Shown here piece after piece: positions 1-10,716 of a stretch of DNA of 64,000 nt. The DNA comes from Owenia fusiformis (lineage: Eukaryota; Annelida; Polychaeta; Sabellida; Oweniidae), in assembly GCA_903813345.2 (NCBI GenBank), contig CAIIXF020000004.1:30319985-30383984 (forward strand). The letters run 5' to 3'. The notes beneath the pieces are model-generated. The model did not search any database, was not told the origin of the DNA, and saw only the letters and a program-made list of their open reading frames with translations. The first letter of the stretch is position 1, and every line of letters starts with the position of its first letter. The translations under genes and the position numbers were made by a program.

Positions 1-99
1 ATTATTTAGTTAACAGTAGACATAAATGCTTTAAGCATGGTCTATGTAATATTGTCTATATAAATATAAACTTATTTTACTTTCTTTTTTTATTTTCAG

Positions 100-2198
100 A
101 ACTATGACGCCCATTTGATTATGCAATCAATATCACTTTATCAACACGGCTCACTTAAAGTCATACCAACCAACATGGAAAAGTACATTTCCTTTTCTAT
201 GGGCTCGATGGACTTCATAGATTCATATCAATTTCTGGGAACCTCATTGGATAAGTTAACAAAGAATCTCACCCAAGAAGGTGTAACCAAGTTCAAGTAC
301 TTGCAAAGTGAATTTTCAAACCCAGAATATATCGACTTATTATTGAGGAAAGGTGTGTTTCCCTATTCCTGGTTTGACACTACTGAAAAATTTGACAAAC
401 AAGAACTTCCAACACAACACGCATTTTATAATGATCTATCAGATGAGTCATTAAGTAACGCAGACTTTCAACATGCTACAGCGGTGTGGAAGAAGTTTGG
501 AATGAAAACTTTCCACGAATACCATGATTTATATCTGAAGACAGATGTTATCCTCCTTGCGGACATATTTGAAAATTTTAGATCTCTCTCCATGGATCTC
601 TATGGTCTTGATCCAGCACATTACTACACTGCACCTGGTTTATCATGGAATGCCGCTCTTAAATTCACTGGAGTGCAGTTAGAATTATTCACAGACCCTG
701 ATATGCATCTCTTCATTGAATCTGGTCTTAGGGGAGGAATTTCAATGATATCTCACCGTTTTGCCAAGGCTAACAACCCTTATTTACCCGACTACCAACC
801 TCAAGAGCCGAATTCTTACATTTCATACCTCGACGCCAATAACCTATATGGATGGGCCATGGGAGAGCCATTACCAACTCATGGATTCAAATGGCTGAAT
901 GACGAAGAAACAGCTGCTTTAGACGTTAGCAAGATATCTACGGATTCGGATGATGGCTACATCCTTGAGGTTGATCTTGAATATCCTGATGAATTACACG
1001 ACACACACTCTGATTATCCCTTAGCTCCAGAATCACTTGAAATCAAAGAAGAAATGTTATCTCCTTTCTGCAAAACTTTAGCCAGTGATCTTCATTTAAG
1101 TGATGGAACAACAAGAAAGCTTGTGCCAAATCTGCAGAGCAAAGAGAGATATATATTACATTACAGAAACCTCCAACAGTATCTGAAATATGGTTTGACC
1201 CTGATCAAGACCCATCGTGTGATGACCTTTAAACAGTCAAGATGGTTGAAACCTTACATCGATCTGAATACAGAAAGACGAAAATTAGCAAAAAATGCCT
1301 TTGAAAAAGACTTCTTCAAGCTCATGAATAACAGGTAAGCCTCTGCATCACTAAGACAATTATAGTCATGTTATTGTTAAACAAAATCATAACAATTTTA
1401 ATCTTACACTTATTTGTACATCTATATTTTCTTTTATACTTATAGTGTCTTCGGGAAGACAATGGAAAATTTACGTCGTAGGAGGGATATTGAGCTCGTG
1501 CATAGAGAGCTGAGATTGAAGAAACTGGTGTGCAAACCGTCATTTCACTCCTTCAGCATTTTTAATGATGGTTTAGCCGCAGTTGAGAAGTTGAAGACAA
1601 AGCTATACCTTAATCGTCCCATTTACTGTGGCTTCACTATCTTAGATGTCAGTAAGACACTAATGTATGATTTCCACTATGGACACATCATTCCTAAGTA
1701 TGGCTTGAATGCCAAGCTACTTTTCACCGATACAGATTCTCTCTGCTATTTCATTCATACTGATGACATCTACAAAGACATGGGAGATGACTTCGACATG
1801 TATGACACATCCGATTTCCCTAATGAACACCCACTGTTTTCTAACAAGAATAAGAAAATTATTGGGAAGTTCAAAGACGAGACTGCTGGCTCATCCCCTT
1901 CAGAATTTGTTGGACTAAAGCCCAAAATGTATTCACTCTTAGTCAAAGGTCAGGCAAAGAAAACAGCTAAAGGTGTGACTAAATGTGTTGTGAAAAACAC
2001 CATCACACACGATGACTACAGGGATGCTGTGTTAAACAACCAGCTAATGATGTCTAGAATGAAACAGTTTCGGTCAATCAGGCATGAAATCTTTATGATG
2101 GACATCAACAAAATCAGTCTAAATCCATATGATGACAAGAGATACGTACTTGATGATGGCATCACAACGTTGGCTCATGGACATTACAAAATAAATAG
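100..2198 (+). CDS. Polinton protein-primed family B DNA polymerase, C-terminal two exons
   Basis: Replicative polymerase of the element. Exon 100-1334 follows a good acceptor (T-rich tract, CAG at 97-99) and opens with NYDAHLI, the exonuclease II-type motif, so the N-terminal part lies on upstream exon(s) off the window. Polymerase motif A (YLDANNLYGWAMG) is near 826-864. Motif B (NNSVFGKTMEN) is split by a 111-base intron, 1335-1445. Motif C (FTDTDSL) is near 1723-1743. The intron is phase 2 on both sides, which supports the join. The frame runs to GHYKIN at about 2196, close to where the family usually ends. There a donor-like AG|GTATAT precedes a pyrimidine-rich satellite, and I cannot see the true stop. 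Reading straight on gives a low-complexity Pro/Ser tail to 2619, which I consider spurious. Intact motifs suggest a recently active copy. Confidence 0.9.
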
Positions 2199-2215
2199 GT
2201 ATATATGCTGTTCAT

Positions 2216-2600
2216 ATCTTTCTCCACCCTCCTCCTTCGCGCATCCTCCCAGTTCCTCTCAGTTCCTCCCAGTCCCTCCCAATCTCCTCCCAGTTCCTCC
2301 CATTCCCTCCCTATCTCCTCTCAGTTCCTCCCATTCTCTCCCTATCTCCTCCCATTCCCTCCCTATCTCCTCCCAGTTCCTCCCATTCCCTCCCTATATC
2401 CTCTTAGTTCCTCCCATTCCCTCCCCATCTCCTCCCATTCCCTCCCTATCTCCTCCCAGTTCCTCCCATTCCCTCCCTATCTCCCAGTTCATTTCAATCC
2501 CTCCCTATCTCCTCCCTGGTTCCCCTTTCCTCCTCCCACCCTCCCTCACTTCCTCTCTATATCTTCTCCTATATCCTACCCACTACCCAACACGACCCAT
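2216..2600 (+). repeat. Pyrimidine-rich microsatellite (TCCTCCC/ATTCCCTCCCTATC units)
   Basis: About 380 bases almost free of purines on +, made of shuffled units built from TCCTCCCA, TTCCCTCCC and TATC. It starts just after the last recognisable polymerase codon. Both overlapping Pro/Ser-rich open frames across it are by-products of the repeat. The strand asymmetry could form triplex DNA (inference). Confidence 0.9.
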
Positions 2601-2755
2601 ACCCTTCTATGTAATGTAATCCCATTAGTTTATTTACAATTGATTTGAATAAGTGGTTTTTAAACCAATCAAAATGTTTTACTTCAAAATATATTTATAT
2701 AATTTAAGTTGTCTATGTTTTGAGTCATTCTACTGATAGTTCTTGAACAGACAAC

Positions 2756-4332
2756 ATGTCATTTGATTGTTATGAGTGCTGTGTGAAATTCACGAGAGCT
2801 GATAATCTTGCTCGACATATGAATAAATTTCATGGGAGAAATATGCCTCAACCTGATATTATGCTGAAACATCCATTTACTATGATAGCAGGTAGGCATG
2901 ATAAATACAGTAAATTCTAATAGATGTAAAAAAAATCGTAAATAATTGTGACAATTTATTAAGTATTATAAATTTTGTATTTCCAGCTGGACCAACATCC
3001 TCGGGGAAGACTTGGCTCATGAAGTACTTGATCCAAAATGCTGAACGGTTTATATCTCCATTTCCAAGAAGAATAATCTGGTGTTATGGTCAATGGCAAC
3101 CCGCCTATGAACAGCTAAGAAAATACCCGAATTTGGAATTTGTGAAGGGGATACCAGAAGACATCGATGATCCTAGATATCTTGACACTTCATCACCTAC
3201 TTTGATACTACTTGATGATCTCATGAATGAAGCAACAAATGACCAAAGAATATGTGACCTCTATAGCAAAGGAAGTCACCATCGAAATCTGTCTGTGATT
3301 TGCCTCCTCCAGAATATGTATCACCAGGGGAAAATGAACAGATCAATGAGTTTAAACTCTCACTATATGATACTATTTAATAACCCCAGAGATCGCCAAC
3401 AGGTGGCATTCTTATCTAGGCAAATGTATCCCGGAAATGGAAACAAGTTGGTCAGAGCTTATACCAGCGCCACAAGCCGACCCTATGGCTACCTGCTTCT
3501 TGATCTAAAGCAAGAAACCCCAGAACACAACAGGTTGAAACCAAATGTCTTTAACAATGATAAAGGTGAATTGAAAGATCCTCATTACTCCAACAACTTC
3601 AAGCAACCAATGAATGATTCCAAACGTCCAATTGAAATGCAGGACATTTCAGAAGTCAAACACCCAACTACATCTATAAATACTAGCGATATCATGAACC
3701 ACCCTTATTTGGAATCTGAAGTTCAACAGGACAACATGGTATCGTGTGATGATTGTGGTTTAGTATTTGATAGCATTCATGACTTACAAAGACACATAAA
3801 AAATTGGTGTCAAGACCAAGGACCACAATCCAAAAGGATGAGGACTCAATCCACCCTGAATATGGACGAGAATATTCCTAGAGAAGAAGATGATGATTTA
3901 AAAGAAAATGAAACATTTGCTTACCTCAAGAAGTGGGCTAGAGAATCATTTGAAGAGGACTATCAAGATAAATTGAAAGAGTATTTGGATCGAGGAATGA
4001 ACAGACAAGAGGCCATAGAAAAGGCAAAGAAGAAACTACTTTCAAAAGTTAAGGAGAAATTTATGAAAAACTATAAACAGCTGGTTGAACTATTATTTGG
4101 TGTAGCGGATAATGCATTGCATAGAAATATTGTGGATGCAGTGAATAACATGATGAGCAGAGGCGTGTCTAGGGATCTCGCTATTAGAAAAATACTTTTG
4201 AAAAACAAACACAAGTTTGATGAGCTATTCATAGATGATACAGATGAGGATGATTCTGGGGATGAGGGAAGTGAATCTGAGAACGAGGCTAGTGAATATG
4301 AGAACGAGGCTAGTGAATCGGAGGATGAGTGA
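2756..4332 (+). CDS. Polinton packaging ATPase (FtsK/HerA, A32-like) with zinc fingers
   Basis: Two exons, 2756-2891 and 2987-4332, joined in phase 1 by a 95-base intron, give 493 residues. Residues ~5-25 are a C2H2 finger (CYECC...RHMNKFH). The Walker A motif (GPTSSGKT) begins right after the splice, near residue 47. Walker B (TLILLDDLM) follows about 70 residues later, and LLQNMYHQ resembles the sensor region of genome-packaging ATPases. A second finger-like cluster (CDDCGLVF...LQRHIKNWC) lies near 3747-3815. The tail has charged helices and ends in an Asp/Glu/Ser-rich stretch. In the family this enzyme pumps DNA into capsids. The ATG at 2756 is chosen because it starts the finger and is the only start that joins in frame. 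Fingers at both ends are unusual for a bare packaging ATPase. Confidence 0.85.
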
Positions 4333-4391
4333 TAAATATCCATGAATTCATGAGAGATCTTCATTTGTAAGTCAGAAAGCGACCATACAAG

Positions 4392-5489
4392 ATGTCATAT
4401 CAGGACTATTTGAAGAAACTATACTTTGATAGTCAACATTCTGGAGCATTTGCTGGACCCGATAAGCTATACAGAACTGTACTAAAAGATGGAAAATATA
4501 AACTTTCCCGCTATCAAATTAAGAAATGGCTCGATAATCAAGAATCTTACAACTTGCAGCGACCTTACAAGAAGCGTTTTACTCGAAATAAAGTATATGT
4601 TTCACATATTGATGAACAATGGGATGCTGATCTAATGGATGTCTCTAATATGTCAGCACATAATGATAGGATACGTTTCATTTTAGTTGTCATTGACATC
4701 ATATCTCGATATGCCTGGATCAGGCCTTTACACAATAAAACTGGAAAAGCTGTGGCTGATGCATTTGATGATATCTTCAAGAAGGGACGCCAACCAGATG
4801 TAATACGGAGCGACGCTGGCCAAGAATTTCGTGCCAGGACTGTACAAACATTGTTGGGCAGATGGGGAGTCCGCCATTTTGTTACGAGTAATACTCCAAA
4901 GGCCAACTATGCAGAGAGACTTATAAAGACATTAAAGACTAAACTCATGAGATATATCACATACAAACAGAACTATAGATTTGTAGACAATTTACAAAAC
5001 TTTGTTAAAAGTTATAACGCTTCTTGGCATAGGGGAATAAAAATGGCTCCTAAAAATGTATCCAAAGATAACGAATTGGCTATTTGGTGGCATATGTATT
5101 ATCCTACATCAACTGTTGTCAAAACCAAATCTAAACAGTTATTTAAATTTCCTATTGGAGCTCTGGTTAGAATTACCCAGTCGAAACATATTTTTAATAG
5201 AGAATATGACCAGCATTGGACTGGGGAGGTTTTCAAAGTAGACAAACGTTTTATCAGACAGGGATTGCCTTTATACCGTTTGAAAGATTTTCAAGATGAT
5301 GATATAAAGGGTACGTTTTACCAATCAGAGCTTCAGAGGGTACAAGCTAATGAAGATGATATTTGGAAGGTGGAGAAGATCCTAAAAACACGAATCAGAC
5401 GAGGTCAAAAAGAGCATCTAGTGCGTTGGCAATATTGGCCCAAAAAGTTTGATTCATGGGTTAAGGAATCTGAGATTTCCTCATTGTAA
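4392..5489 (+). CDS. Polinton integrase (DDE) with C-terminal chromodomain
   Basis: Single exon of 365 residues that inserts the element into the host genome. Residues 1-70 form a helical N-terminal region. The catalytic core has D80 (QWDADLMD), D141 (IRSDAGQEF) and E175 (KANYAERL), the acidic triad of retroviral-type integrases. Residues ~325-365 match a chromodomain (WKVEKILKTR...LVRWQYW...SWVKES), with tryptophans at the aromatic-cage positions. Chromodomain integrases can aim insertion at methylated histones, so this copy may favour certain chromatin (inference). The gene starts 60 bases after the ATPase stop and is followed by an AT-rich 3' region with AATAAA words. Motifs are intact. 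Confidence 0.93.
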   Translation: MSYQDYLKKLYFDSQHSGAFAGPDKLYRTVLKDGKYKLSRYQIKKWLDNQESYNLQRPYKKRFTRNKVYVSHIDEQWDADLMDVSNMSAHNDRIRFILVVIDIISRYAWIRPLHNKTGKAVADAFDDIFKKGRQPDVIRSDAGQEFRARTVQTLLGRWGVRHFVTSNTPKANYAERLIKTLKTKLMRYITYKQNYRFVDNLQNFVKSYNASWHRGIKMAPKNVSKDNELAIWWHMYYPTSTVVKTKSKQLFKFPIGALVRITQSKHIFNREYDQHWTGEVFKVDKRFIRQGLPLYRLKDFQDDDIKGTFYQSELQRVQANEDDIWKVEKILKTRIRRGQKEHLVRWQYWPKKFDSWVKESEISSL

Positions 5490-5761
5490 ATATTCTATCA
5501 TGTATTACACCATTTTATTAATTATTATATAAACTATAATGTAAATAAATAAATATATATATATTATTTGTGTGAATATTGAAAATAAGTGTTTTGTTTG
5601 TTTCATAGATATAGCAAGTGTATATGGATAATTCGGGTTACTAAAGAAACGACTGACAAAATGCAAAACCAGTGAATAGCTTGTAGTCTAAAATCTATAT
5701 AACCAAGCTTTGATAACAAAACTATTAGTATCCATAACGACAATATTAATCCACCTCTTGA

Positions 5762-6022
5762 GTTCGATCCCTGGTTGTACCGACAGAAAGCATTTTATTA
5801 AAATTCCTTATAACTGTTGAAAATCCCCGGGAATAGTGTGTACCTGGGGGCTAAGCGAAGCTGCCCCCAGGGGCCCCGGCGTCGGACTAGTAAACTGGCG
5901 TCCTGGGTTCGATCCCTGGTTGAACCGACAGAAAGCATTTTATTAAAATTCCTTATAACTGTTGAAAATCCCCGGGAATAGTGTGTACCTGGGGGCTAAG
6001 CGAAGCTGCCCCCAGGGGCCCC
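5762..6022 (+). repeat. Tandem pair of 116-base repeats, 145-base period, with tRNA B-box-like word and strong hairpin
   Basis: Units at 5762-5877 and 5907-6022 are nearly identical. Each begins GTTCGATCCCTGGTTG, which fits the RNA polymerase III B box (GGTTCGANNCC). Each ends in a hairpin with 9-base arms (CCTGGGGGC...GCCCCCAGG). The sequence before unit 2 (GGCGTCCTGGGTTCGATCC) looks like the 3' half of a tRNA, so this is probably a tRNA-derived SINE remnant that has tandemised. No full cloverleaf is present. Confidence 0.7.
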
Positions 6023-6344
6023 CAGGAAATCCGGTTATCTCTCTCCTTTAGACTACTACTTCCAGCTATTTATGTGAACTGAAACATGCCAATACCAAGT
6101 GCCATCTATAAATGAAAGTAAACTGTCAATTGGTCACATCCACGCGGGCAACTTTCAGTCATCACAGTTAAATATTACAGATATAAAAGGAAATATGCTA
6201 TAAATTAATTATAACATACCCTTACTAACAGCTGAAAGAACTGAGAGATTGACCAAACCATTTCAGCCTATCAAGGCATTCACAAAATCAATTCAATTTA
6301 ATGACGTCATATGTACCATGGGCCCATTGGCTCAAATTTTAAAG
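6023..6344. other. Gene-free spacer between repeat pair and Ngaro element
   Basis: I see no gene or clear repeat in this AT-rich stretch. Confidence 0.5.
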
Positions 6345-6473
6345 TCATTAATTGTCGTCATCCTTTTGGACAGATACTATACACATTAACAAACACTATT
6401 GGTTGGGCTTAAACATGAGCGGAATTTTTTTTTTATTCACATAACATTATTATAAATTGCGATAAAACCGCCC
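6345..6473 (-). repeat. Ngaro B2 repeat (3' end of the element on minus)
   Basis: Runs from TCATTAATTGTCGTCATCC to GCGATAAAACCGCCC. The same sequence recurs at 6639-6748 and 8699-8725, the two halves of B1 separated by the nested transposon. The two copies differ by a few bases, mainly in a T-run. Confidence 0.88.
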
Positions 6474-6525
6474 TAACGTATAATACAATTATTAGTAATT
6501 TAAAAAGGGTGGGAGGGACTATGGG

Positions 6526-6641
6526 TTCAAAAACTTTGTTCAACTGGCAATGATTCAACAGAAATTGATTAGAATTTAAAAACATAGATGGCATTACAGT
6601 CATTCCTCCCATTAAAAACCATTTACACATATAAATAATCA
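6526..6641 (-). repeat. Ngaro A2 repeat
   Basis: 116 bases identical by eye to 11832-11947. Its end overlaps the start of B1 by the bases TCA. Confidence 0.9.
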
Positions 6642-6748
6642 TTAATTGTCGTCATCCTTTTTGGACAGATACTATACACATTAACAAACACTATTGGTTG
6701 GTCTTAAACATGAGCGGAATTTTTTATTTTTATTCACATAACATTATT

Positions 6749-8698
6749 CACTGTATGTACAGAGATCGCCTAATATTAAAAGTGGGTGATCAAAGACTCG
6801 ACAAGATGCGCAAAATTCAAATATCTTGTAACGGTTATTTTTAAAAGATTTATTTGTGTTTATATTACACGCTACTGGTGATTCAATAAGGTTTTGTAGG
6901 CACAAGAACACCCATATGCTTTGAAAAATATATATTACTTTGACAATTTTTCGTATATGTGATTGATTTTACGATGTAAAGATATAAATGAGATATAATA
7001 TGTGCTGTTTTATTTAAAAAGCTTTAAAATATCAAAAACAATAGAAGATTTTTACTCACTTTAATTTTTTATACTTAGGTAGGGTCTTGGGCTTCCATTT
7101 GACCATGATAAAGTTCACATTTCCTCTTAAATAACATGGAATAAATATTTTAACACAGAAATGAATTGATCGGCCTATAGCGTGAGTTTCAGCAGATCAT
7201 ACACTATATGCTTTAAAGAGAAGAAAAATGGGGTTTCATGCAAAATGTATGTCCAAATTAAAATAAACATGTACATCACCGTTCATTGATTCATTCGATT
7301 AAATGGTCACTGTGTGCGTATATTTTGTTATTCTGTCTATGTACACTGTACACTGCTAAGAGAAAAACCTCTTGAAGCGTAACACCTTATAAATGGAACA
7401 GTTTTTAAAGTCACATTTCAGTCCATTTATTTTACCCTCTGATTCCAAGGTATGAAAACTTAACACCTTGGCATCCAAAATGATTGTCGAATTGTAATGC
7501 AAGAATTGAATAAATCATAAATGAAAATGTATGTCACTGTATCACCCATTGTTATGATTGTGGTTGTTATGGACATGGGGTCTCATAATAAACTTATTAA
7601 ATCTGAATTGTACACTTTCTATTTCACTGGGGAGTTAAATCATTCTTTTGCAGCAAGGTATCAATAAGTTATAGAAAAATGTAATGACCTTCAGTAGATG
7701 CCAGTAGTCAGTTCCCAGTTTCACCACGAGGTGGCTAACTTGGGTCATATGTAAATGATAGGTATAGGGGAAAGCTGCTCTATAGTTCAATATTCAGAAG
7801 ATTTATTGATCAATTTTCAACTAAGGTGTATAGGTGATTAGCTTGAAAATGTTAGAATTGTATGTAATCGAATGCAAAATAAACGCCCAGTGGGCGTTTT
7901 TAGAGAAACAAAGTGAAATAAATACTATGCTATTCTAGACAGCGTTATGTGGATGGGCTGAGGAAAAGTTCCAGTTTAGGCTTTGGTCATATGTACATTA
8001 AAGATTTGTTTGATTTATAATTAAAACCAAATCTTTACTTGTCAAGCTCATAGTTCTTGTAATCATTCTAAATTTGCCTCTATTTTCCAGATGCTATTTT
8101 CAATAATCTTTCTCATCTTCATCATTTCATCTTCATGGTGTTCTATAAGGTGATTTATAATGTTTTGAAATTTAACAGTTCGTAGTGAAGGACAATAGAA
8201 ACATGTAAATCCAACCACTCTGAAATGCAAAGAACATATCATTAGAATCCACATGGTAAAATCACTCACTTGGCTGATCATAATTTTTTTTATAACATCC
8301 CCCTAACTCGATACCGAAGGGGAGTTGGAACGTCGGATATGCATGTAATGTTAAGTTTTATGTATATTAACCATAGATGATATTGGTTTTGTGGTTTTGG
8401 CAATCTAAAAACAGAAAATTTTGTGAAAAATACATTTTTGTTCGACGGGTTTTTGATTTTGTTTCTTTTATCAACTCAGTTCAGGTATTTCGGTTGATTT
8501 AATCACTGAATCCTGTTACCAAATGAATCTTGAGTCTCTTATACAGCATATGGAGTACCATCTGTAGGTAAAATGACTTTAAACTGGTAAAGAGAAGACA
8601 AACAAACATACCTTTCCTCCGACATTTTGGATTTTGCGCATCTTGTCGAGTCTTTGATCACCCACTTTTAATACTAGGCGATCTCTGTACATACAGTG
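6749..8698. mobile_element. CACTG-ended DNA transposon, 1.95 kb, ~73-base inverted repeats, TTATT target duplication
   Basis: The ends are CACTGTATGTACAGAGATCG and its inverse, matching over about 73 bases with two mismatches. TTATT occurs directly outside both ends (6744-6748 and 8699-8703). The empty site is visible in the sister Ngaro B2 repeat, which confirms a 5-base duplication. CACTG ends suggest the CACTA/Chapaev group and a 5-base duplication recalls Transib. I do not assign a superfamily. The interior is AT-rich with no recognisable transposase core, only a finger-like fragment at 8063-8281, so the copy is probably non-autonomous. Confidence 0.85.
8063..8281 (-). CDS. Zinc-finger-like fragment inside the CACTG transposon
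   Basis: A 72-codon open frame with one C2H2-like unit: CFYC, thirteen residues, then HLIEHH. It lies ~420 bases inside the right inverted repeat and reads inward. Many transposases start with a BED, THAP or C2H2 finger, so this may be a surviving N-terminal exon of the element's transposase, or of a related parent's. No DDE motifs are seen downstream on the same strand. It could also be chance: the evidence is the spacing of Cys/His and the location. Confidence 0.35.
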   Translation of the reverse strand: MISQVSDFTMWILMICSLHFRVVGFTCFYCPSLRTVKFQNIINHLIEHHEDEMMKMRKIIENSIWKIEANLE

Positions 8699-8931
8699 TT
8701 ATTATAAATTGCGATAAAACCGCCCAAAAAACGGCCCAACCAATAACTCAAAATATGTAGGTAACATCAAAGAAAATGTTAATTAATGCAATAACTGTTA
8801 AATAATAGCTACTTTTTTTGTTTTTTGGTTTTGTTTGATTTGGGTTTAAAATCTCAAAGCACAAATATAGAAGTCCATGGCAATATAATTGTAATAATTA
8901 TATAGCATCATCTCATCATATAACATCATCG

Positions 8932-10716
8932 TCAATACATAGGAAACACACTGAATGGTTCAAAATTTTCCAATGAAATGTTCTTTGTTAGATTGTAAAA
9001 TTCAGACATTTTATTTCTACTGAGGGCATCTGATATAGAATTCCTAGAGCCCTCTATATGAACAGCTCGACTGTCTATCTGATTTCTGGCACAAACAAAG
9101 AAAAGTGCTCTCACTAGTGCCATGAAATGTTTATTTTTACTTGTACCATTGTTCACAATATGAACAACTGCTAAATTGTCACAATGCATCAGCACTTTCT
9201 TTGTGGTTAAAAATTGTCCCCAGGTAGCTATAGCAACTACCAGTGCATAAAGTTCCTTCCATGTGATATGCTGATCAGATTCGGATATGCTAAATGATCC
9301 GTTTAGCCATCGTCCGTTGAAGTACGCTCCATAATGATGTTTTGAAGCATCTGTGTACAGCTTCATATCTATGTTAGAAGACCAGTCATCCTCATAGAAC
9401 AATGTTATGCCATTCCAAGTGGGTAAATATGATATCCACCATTCAATGTCTGATCTAAACATTGCTGTGATCTTGATTTTATGATGGAGAAATTATGCTT
9501 TTGTTGAGGTGTCAATCATCCTACGCAAGAATGTTTTTCCACTTAGAACCACACGACATACAAAGGTTAACTTTCCTATCAATGAGAGCATATCACGCTT
9601 TGTCCTTTTTGATGCATAACGCCATTCCTTCAACAATGATAGAATATCAGCTAGTCTTTCATCAGAAATTCTGATTTCCATTTTCACTGAATCAATTATC
9701 ATTCCTAAAAATTCTAGAGTGGTGCTAGGTATCGTCACTTTGCTCGGAGTCACAGTGAAATGTATCTTATTACACGTGTCCATCATTATATCCAAGTTAT
9801 TCTGACACTCATTTGTGTCTGCGGGACCACAAGTAAAGTAATCATCCATGTAATGCTCGCTAACTGTAACACCATTTTGTAACATAATGTGCTCCAAGGC
9901 ATCAGCATATTGACAGAATATTTTTGGAGAACTCCTTAAGCCAAATGGCAGTACTTGGTCTACCATATACACTGTGACATAATTCCCATCATCATTTCTT
10001 ATTTCATAAGTGCTACCCAACAGTTCCCAATCATCTCTATGTACAATTATATGCTTAAACGCATCTTCTAGGTCAGCTTTTGCCATCAAGCATCTGCTGC
10101 CACAAGATTTGACATGTGAAATCGCATCCCATATATCCATGTATTGACACATATATTCCTCCTTTGAGATAAAGTCATTGATCGACCCTCCTGGGGGCCA
10201 TGATAGATCATGAATAACACGACATTTCGACGAGCGCCTTTTTAAGAATGCGCCCATGGGTGACCCCACAAAGTTTTCAAACGACTTTGATAAAAATGGT
10301 CCAGCTTTTCTTCCTTTGAGAAGATCTTTTATGATACTTTTTTCTACTGCAGTTTGGTGTATTTTTGTTGATCTCCAATTCTGATGTATTCTAGAAGAAC
10401 GTGGTCCATTATATCCTATTCGTACTCCATGTTCTGCGTCATAGACTAATTTTTGAACAAGATCTTGATTGGGATGCGATTTAAGTCCCTCTTTGAGGGC
10501 GTCAACGTTAAGTGGCCTTAGCTGGTGAATCAGTGGCGGATTTTTTGGATCGACGGGGATTGCATTCGCAAGTGATAAAGGGGGATGTTGATCCACACTG
10601 CTTGCAAATGTGTTTTCTCCTGCATTTGTCGCCAAATTTACATTCTGAGAATTGATATTTCCAGCATGTGCCTGCATCAATGTTTCGAGCCTGCATTGCT
10701 TTAGTCGTTTTTTCAT
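8932..10716 (-). pseudogene. Ngaro/DIRS-like reverse transcriptase-RNase H, one in-frame TAA
   Basis: One reading frame on minus holds the whole RT-RNase H region. 10716-9493 carries RT: CRVIHDLSWPPGG, KADLEDAFKHI, LPFGLRSSPKIF and the catalytic YMDDYF. 9462-8932 carries RNase H (LYTDASKHHYGAYF, ITWKELYALV, HCDNLAVV, SDALSR). DIRS-order elements have this PFGLRSSP type of RT. A single TAA (9493-9495) separates the two parts: ...DTSTKA*FLHHK. The decayed relative at 38.2-38.7 kb reads DLSTRLRYLHHN there, so TAA is a nonsense mutation rather than a family feature. The RT frame overlaps the 3' end of gag (10508-10716) in a different frame, as in gag-pol overlaps. Everything else looks intact. 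Confidence 0.88.

Larger units (their letters stand above)
1..5560 (+). mobile_element. Polinton/Maverick DNA transposon, right-hand part (left end off window)
   Basis: Three hallmark Polinton proteins lie head to tail on +: protein-primed DNA polymerase B, an FtsK/HerA-type packaging ATPase and a retroviral-like integrase. Polintons are large virus-like DNA transposons that copy themselves with their own polymerase and insert with the integrase. Capsid and protease genes are not in view and may lie left of base 1. I could not define the terminal inverted repeat, because only one end could be inside the window. The right boundary is therefore set loosely, just after the integrase and an AT-rich tail with AATAAA-like words near 5545. 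All three frames are open and motifs are intact, so the copy is fairly young. Confidence 0.9.

Noticed and set aside
2205-2648. Pro/Ser-rich proteins over the pyrimidine tract
   Set aside because: They exist in more than one frame because the repeat lacks purines, so no stops arise. No coding signal.
5762-6022. CRISPR array or attachment site
   Set aside because: Only two units, 116 bases each, in animal DNA. A SINE-like tandem explains it better.
8740-8931. Tyrosine recombinase of the Ngaro element
   Set aside because: Only ~190 AT-rich bases between RNase H and the B1 repeat. No R-HxxR-Y-like frame on either strand.
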